Source of the DNA: Neelides folsomi
Lineage: Eukaryota; Arthropoda; Collembola; Neelipleona; Neelidae
Length of the DNA: 47,794 nt
NCBI GenBank assembly: GCA_034687125.1
Contig: JAQGBZ010000438.1
Location: 1 to 47,794, forward strand
Reading direction: 5' to 3'
Made by a program: the position numbers and the translations under genes
The notes under the pieces: model-generated
Told to the model about the DNA's origin: nothing
What the model saw: only the letters and a program-made list of their open reading frames with translations
The model's database searches: none
Shown: positions 46,178 through 47,794 of the stretch, piece after piece
Numbering within the stretch: the stretch's first letter is position 1
Layout: each line of letters begins with the position of its first letter

Positions 46178-46501
46178 TTATTTAATATGCATCCAATACA
46201 TAACAAATCCAGCAACGCCTCCAATGAAAAATAAGATAGAATATACGGCCATTCCAATGAACATGACTAATATCCTCCTCCTTGCTTTTTTCACATTTTC
46301 ATTTACCTCGGCTGTTTCAGCTTCAGTCAAATTCGCTTTTCGTGGATAATGATAATGCTGGTATGATGGAAGCTTTTCAGATTCCTGTAAAATAATCTTT
46401 AGCATTAATATTAATTGAAATATTGCACTATCTACAATAAGTACTCTTCTCTTTATGAGGGCGAAAAGCTTTAACCAAAAACCGTTGATAAGCTTAAGCA
46501 T
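46178..46501 (-). CDS. Small single-membrane-helix protein with presequence-like N-terminus
   Basis: Two exons, 46501-46445 and 46384-46178, give 87 residues in phase 0 (an alternative donor at 46436 adds VLI). The N-terminus MLKLINGFWLKLFALIKRR is basic and amphipathic without acids, as in mitochondrial targeting peptides. A hydrophilic middle (LPSYQHYHYPRKANLTEAE) precedes KKARRRILVMFIGMAVYSILFFIGGVAGFV, one membrane helix with a positive N-side, and a short tail MYWMHIK. Size and layout resemble small subunits or assembly factors of respiratory complexes, but I do not recognise the family. Convergent with the tetraspanin gene. Confidence 0.6.
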   Translation of the reverse strand: MLKLINGFWLKLFALIKRRVLIVDSAIFQLILMLKIILQESEKLPSYQHYHYPRKANLTEAETAEVNENVKKARRRILVMFIGMAVYSILFFIGGVAGFVMYWMHIK

Positions 46502-46654
46502 TATGAGATAGGAATTTCAACACTATAACGTGTAATTTAAGTTTTTAAATGATTTCATTAAAAAATATTTATAGAAAACAATTTATTTATATAATTGTTA
46601 GACAATTAAACATACATTAAAAAATTACATTGGCAGTTCGGCTGGACTTCCTCA

Positions 46655-46800
46655 AACCTGCACACCATGGTGCATCATACAAAATCCATGGTTTTTCATG
46701 GTGCACCATGTAAAATTTCCCCTCACCATGGTGAGCTTAATGTTGATTTTCCTATCTCGAGTTGGGGTATTTCTGACCTCATCATGGTGAGCAAACTCTC
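46655..46800. repeat. Cluster of CACCATGGT-type palindromes
   Basis: CACACCATGGTGCATC, AATCCATGGTTTTTCATGGTGCACCATG, CTCACCATGGTGAGC and CTCATCATGGTGAGC occur within 145 bp, in a stretch richer in GC than its flanks. They can pair in several ways. No target duplication was found. Confidence 0.5.
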
Positions 46801-47080
46801 GCCATTCAAATTAAATAAAATATCTTAATTTATCTAATTCCATTGAATCCTGTTTTACGTGGATTTTATCCTACCCGTTTCATTTAACTAGGAATAGTAA
46901 ATTCATACAAGCATATGTACAAATCGTACATTTATAACATTTTCGTTCTCGATCCATTATATAAATAAGATATATACATATTTACAAATCTTAAATTATT
47001 TTACAGAGATATTACACAAAAAACCATTTAAAGTTCAGAAAGTCGTGAAACTTTAACAATTACTTAATACAACGGCAAAT

Positions 47081-47173
47081 AGAATTTTTTTATAATTGAG
47101 TACAAATTACAGATTATTTAATTTATGAGAATTTTTTATAATCGAGTACAAATTACAGATTATTTAATTTATG
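47081..47173. repeat. 46-47 bp tandem duplication
   Basis: Units 47081-47127 and 47128-47173 begin AGAATTTTTTATAATYGAGT and are nearly identical through TTTAATTTATG. They differ by one T in the run and one T/C. A third copy starts and decays at 47174. Confidence 0.8.
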
Positions 47174-47385
47174 AGAATTTTTCAAAAATTGGGTAAGTTT
47201 TATACAAAGAAATTTTAATTTAAGAGTAAGAAATCTAAATCTTAATGAAATCTTAATGGAAAGGAGATGAGTCATTTTTCTAACCTAACTTTGCTATATT
47301 GTAACCTCCTAGTTAGGCTGACTTCAGTGATCAGACAATATACTAATCGAACTTTTAATAAAGATTTATATTAATACATACCTAG

Positions 47386-47770
47386 TAATGCGCTTTTTCG
47401 TCTCTTCGTCTTTAAACATTAGTTTGTCTTTGTTGTCATTTATTTGTAATTATTGGTCAGATCATGACGCATTATTAAAACATGATCAATATTGAAAAAT
47501 ATTTTTCAATTCACACTAAATTATTTATTTTAATGATTATTTTTTAAACGTATTTATTTTTATTCAATTCCATTCTTATTCAATGAATTTCCTAATCACT
47601 ATGATGTCACATGATCCGCCCTCACCCTTCATTGTAACGAATCATCTACTCTTTCCTTCATCAACTTTAACAAATCCTTACAGTCACTTCATATTGGGTA
47701 TTCATTAATGCGTAATTTGTTTGTCTCTTCGATTATTTAGTCCCAATCAGATCATCACGCATTATTAAAG
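47386..47770. repeat. Two related short segments bounded by TAATGCG/CGCATTA
   Basis: Segment 47386-47474 and segment 47707-47763 both start TAATGCG, share TTTGTCTCTTCG-like and TCAGATCATSACGCATTATTAAA words, and end CGCATTA, the inverse of the start. The second copy is shorter in the middle. Two copies of a tiny non-autonomous element are possible. Confidence 0.4.
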
Positions 47771-47794
47771 ATGATTTGATCTTTAGGGTGAAAG

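Larger units (their letters stand above)
46502..47794. other. Gene-free right end with several short repeats
   Basis: No exon is supported. Described separately are a cluster of CCATGG palindromes, a 46-47 bp tandem duplication and two related TAATGCG-bounded segments. The rest is AT-rich. Confidence 0.4.

Overview
This is a strongly AT-rich eukaryotic window with short GT-AG introns. It carries multi-exon genes typical of an arthropod: a 7-transmembrane gustatory receptor, a DUF4789-type secreted protein, a SmydA-type SET/MYND protein, an insect-type modular serine protease, a GMC oxidoreductase and a CYP2-clan P450. The gene set would suit a hexapod such as a springtail, but that is inference. 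No rRNA, tRNA or CRISPR array was seen. Coding regions were rebuilt by hand: for each gene the splice sites were placed so that the phase of every intron matches on both sides. Most totals are exact multiples of three.

Layout: 1-554 (+) 3' part of an expansin-like double-psi beta-barrel gene; 1019-2768 (-) F-box/LRR-like gene with two single-base breaks; 3956-4900 (-) DUF4789-type secreted protein; 5725-5862 inverted-repeat element with a 9-bp target duplication; 5977-6769 (-) VKOR; 8213-9579 (+) non-catalytic serine protease homolog; 9743-11860 (+) LDLa-sushi-trypsin modular protease; about 5 kb without genes; 16897-21097 (+) GMC oxidoreductase; 21640-22215 gustatory receptor pseudogene; 22302-23270 (-) MULE-like transposase remnant; 24455-25056 (+) Ala/Ser/Gln-repeat secreted protein; 26427-28529 (+) intact gustatory receptor; 28659-30398 (-) carboxypeptidase Q-like M28 peptidase; 30910-33522 (-) cytochrome P450; 34402-37550 (-) receptor tyrosine kinase; 38134-39611 (-) cytochrome b5 reductase; 40257-40985 (-) mariner remnant; 41054-43299 (-) SET/MYND protein; 44061-45763 (+) tetraspanin with a very long tail; 46178-46501 (-) small membrane protein; then repeats to the end.

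The outstanding object is the gene at 34402-37550. Its first four exons encode a complete c-type lysozyme fold with all eight cysteines. They are spliced in phase to an Ig domain, a transmembrane helix and an intact tyrosine kinase. Both lysozyme catalytic acids are replaced (Glu35 by Thr, Asp52 by Asn), so the ectodomain looks like a converted lysozyme that senses a ligand instead of cutting glycans. A peptidoglycan- or chitin-sensing receptor kinase is a natural hypothesis. The window also holds a modular protease resembling the initiators of Toll/prophenoloxidase cascades, next to a protease homolog that has lost all three catalytic residues, so several candidate immune sensors lie within 30 kb. 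Nothing in the sequence shows that they work together.

Small non-autonomous mobile elements with clear target duplications sit in introns and intergenic DNA. A duplicated gustatory receptor locus, including its upstream DNA, is split by a transposon remnant and a secreted-protein gene.
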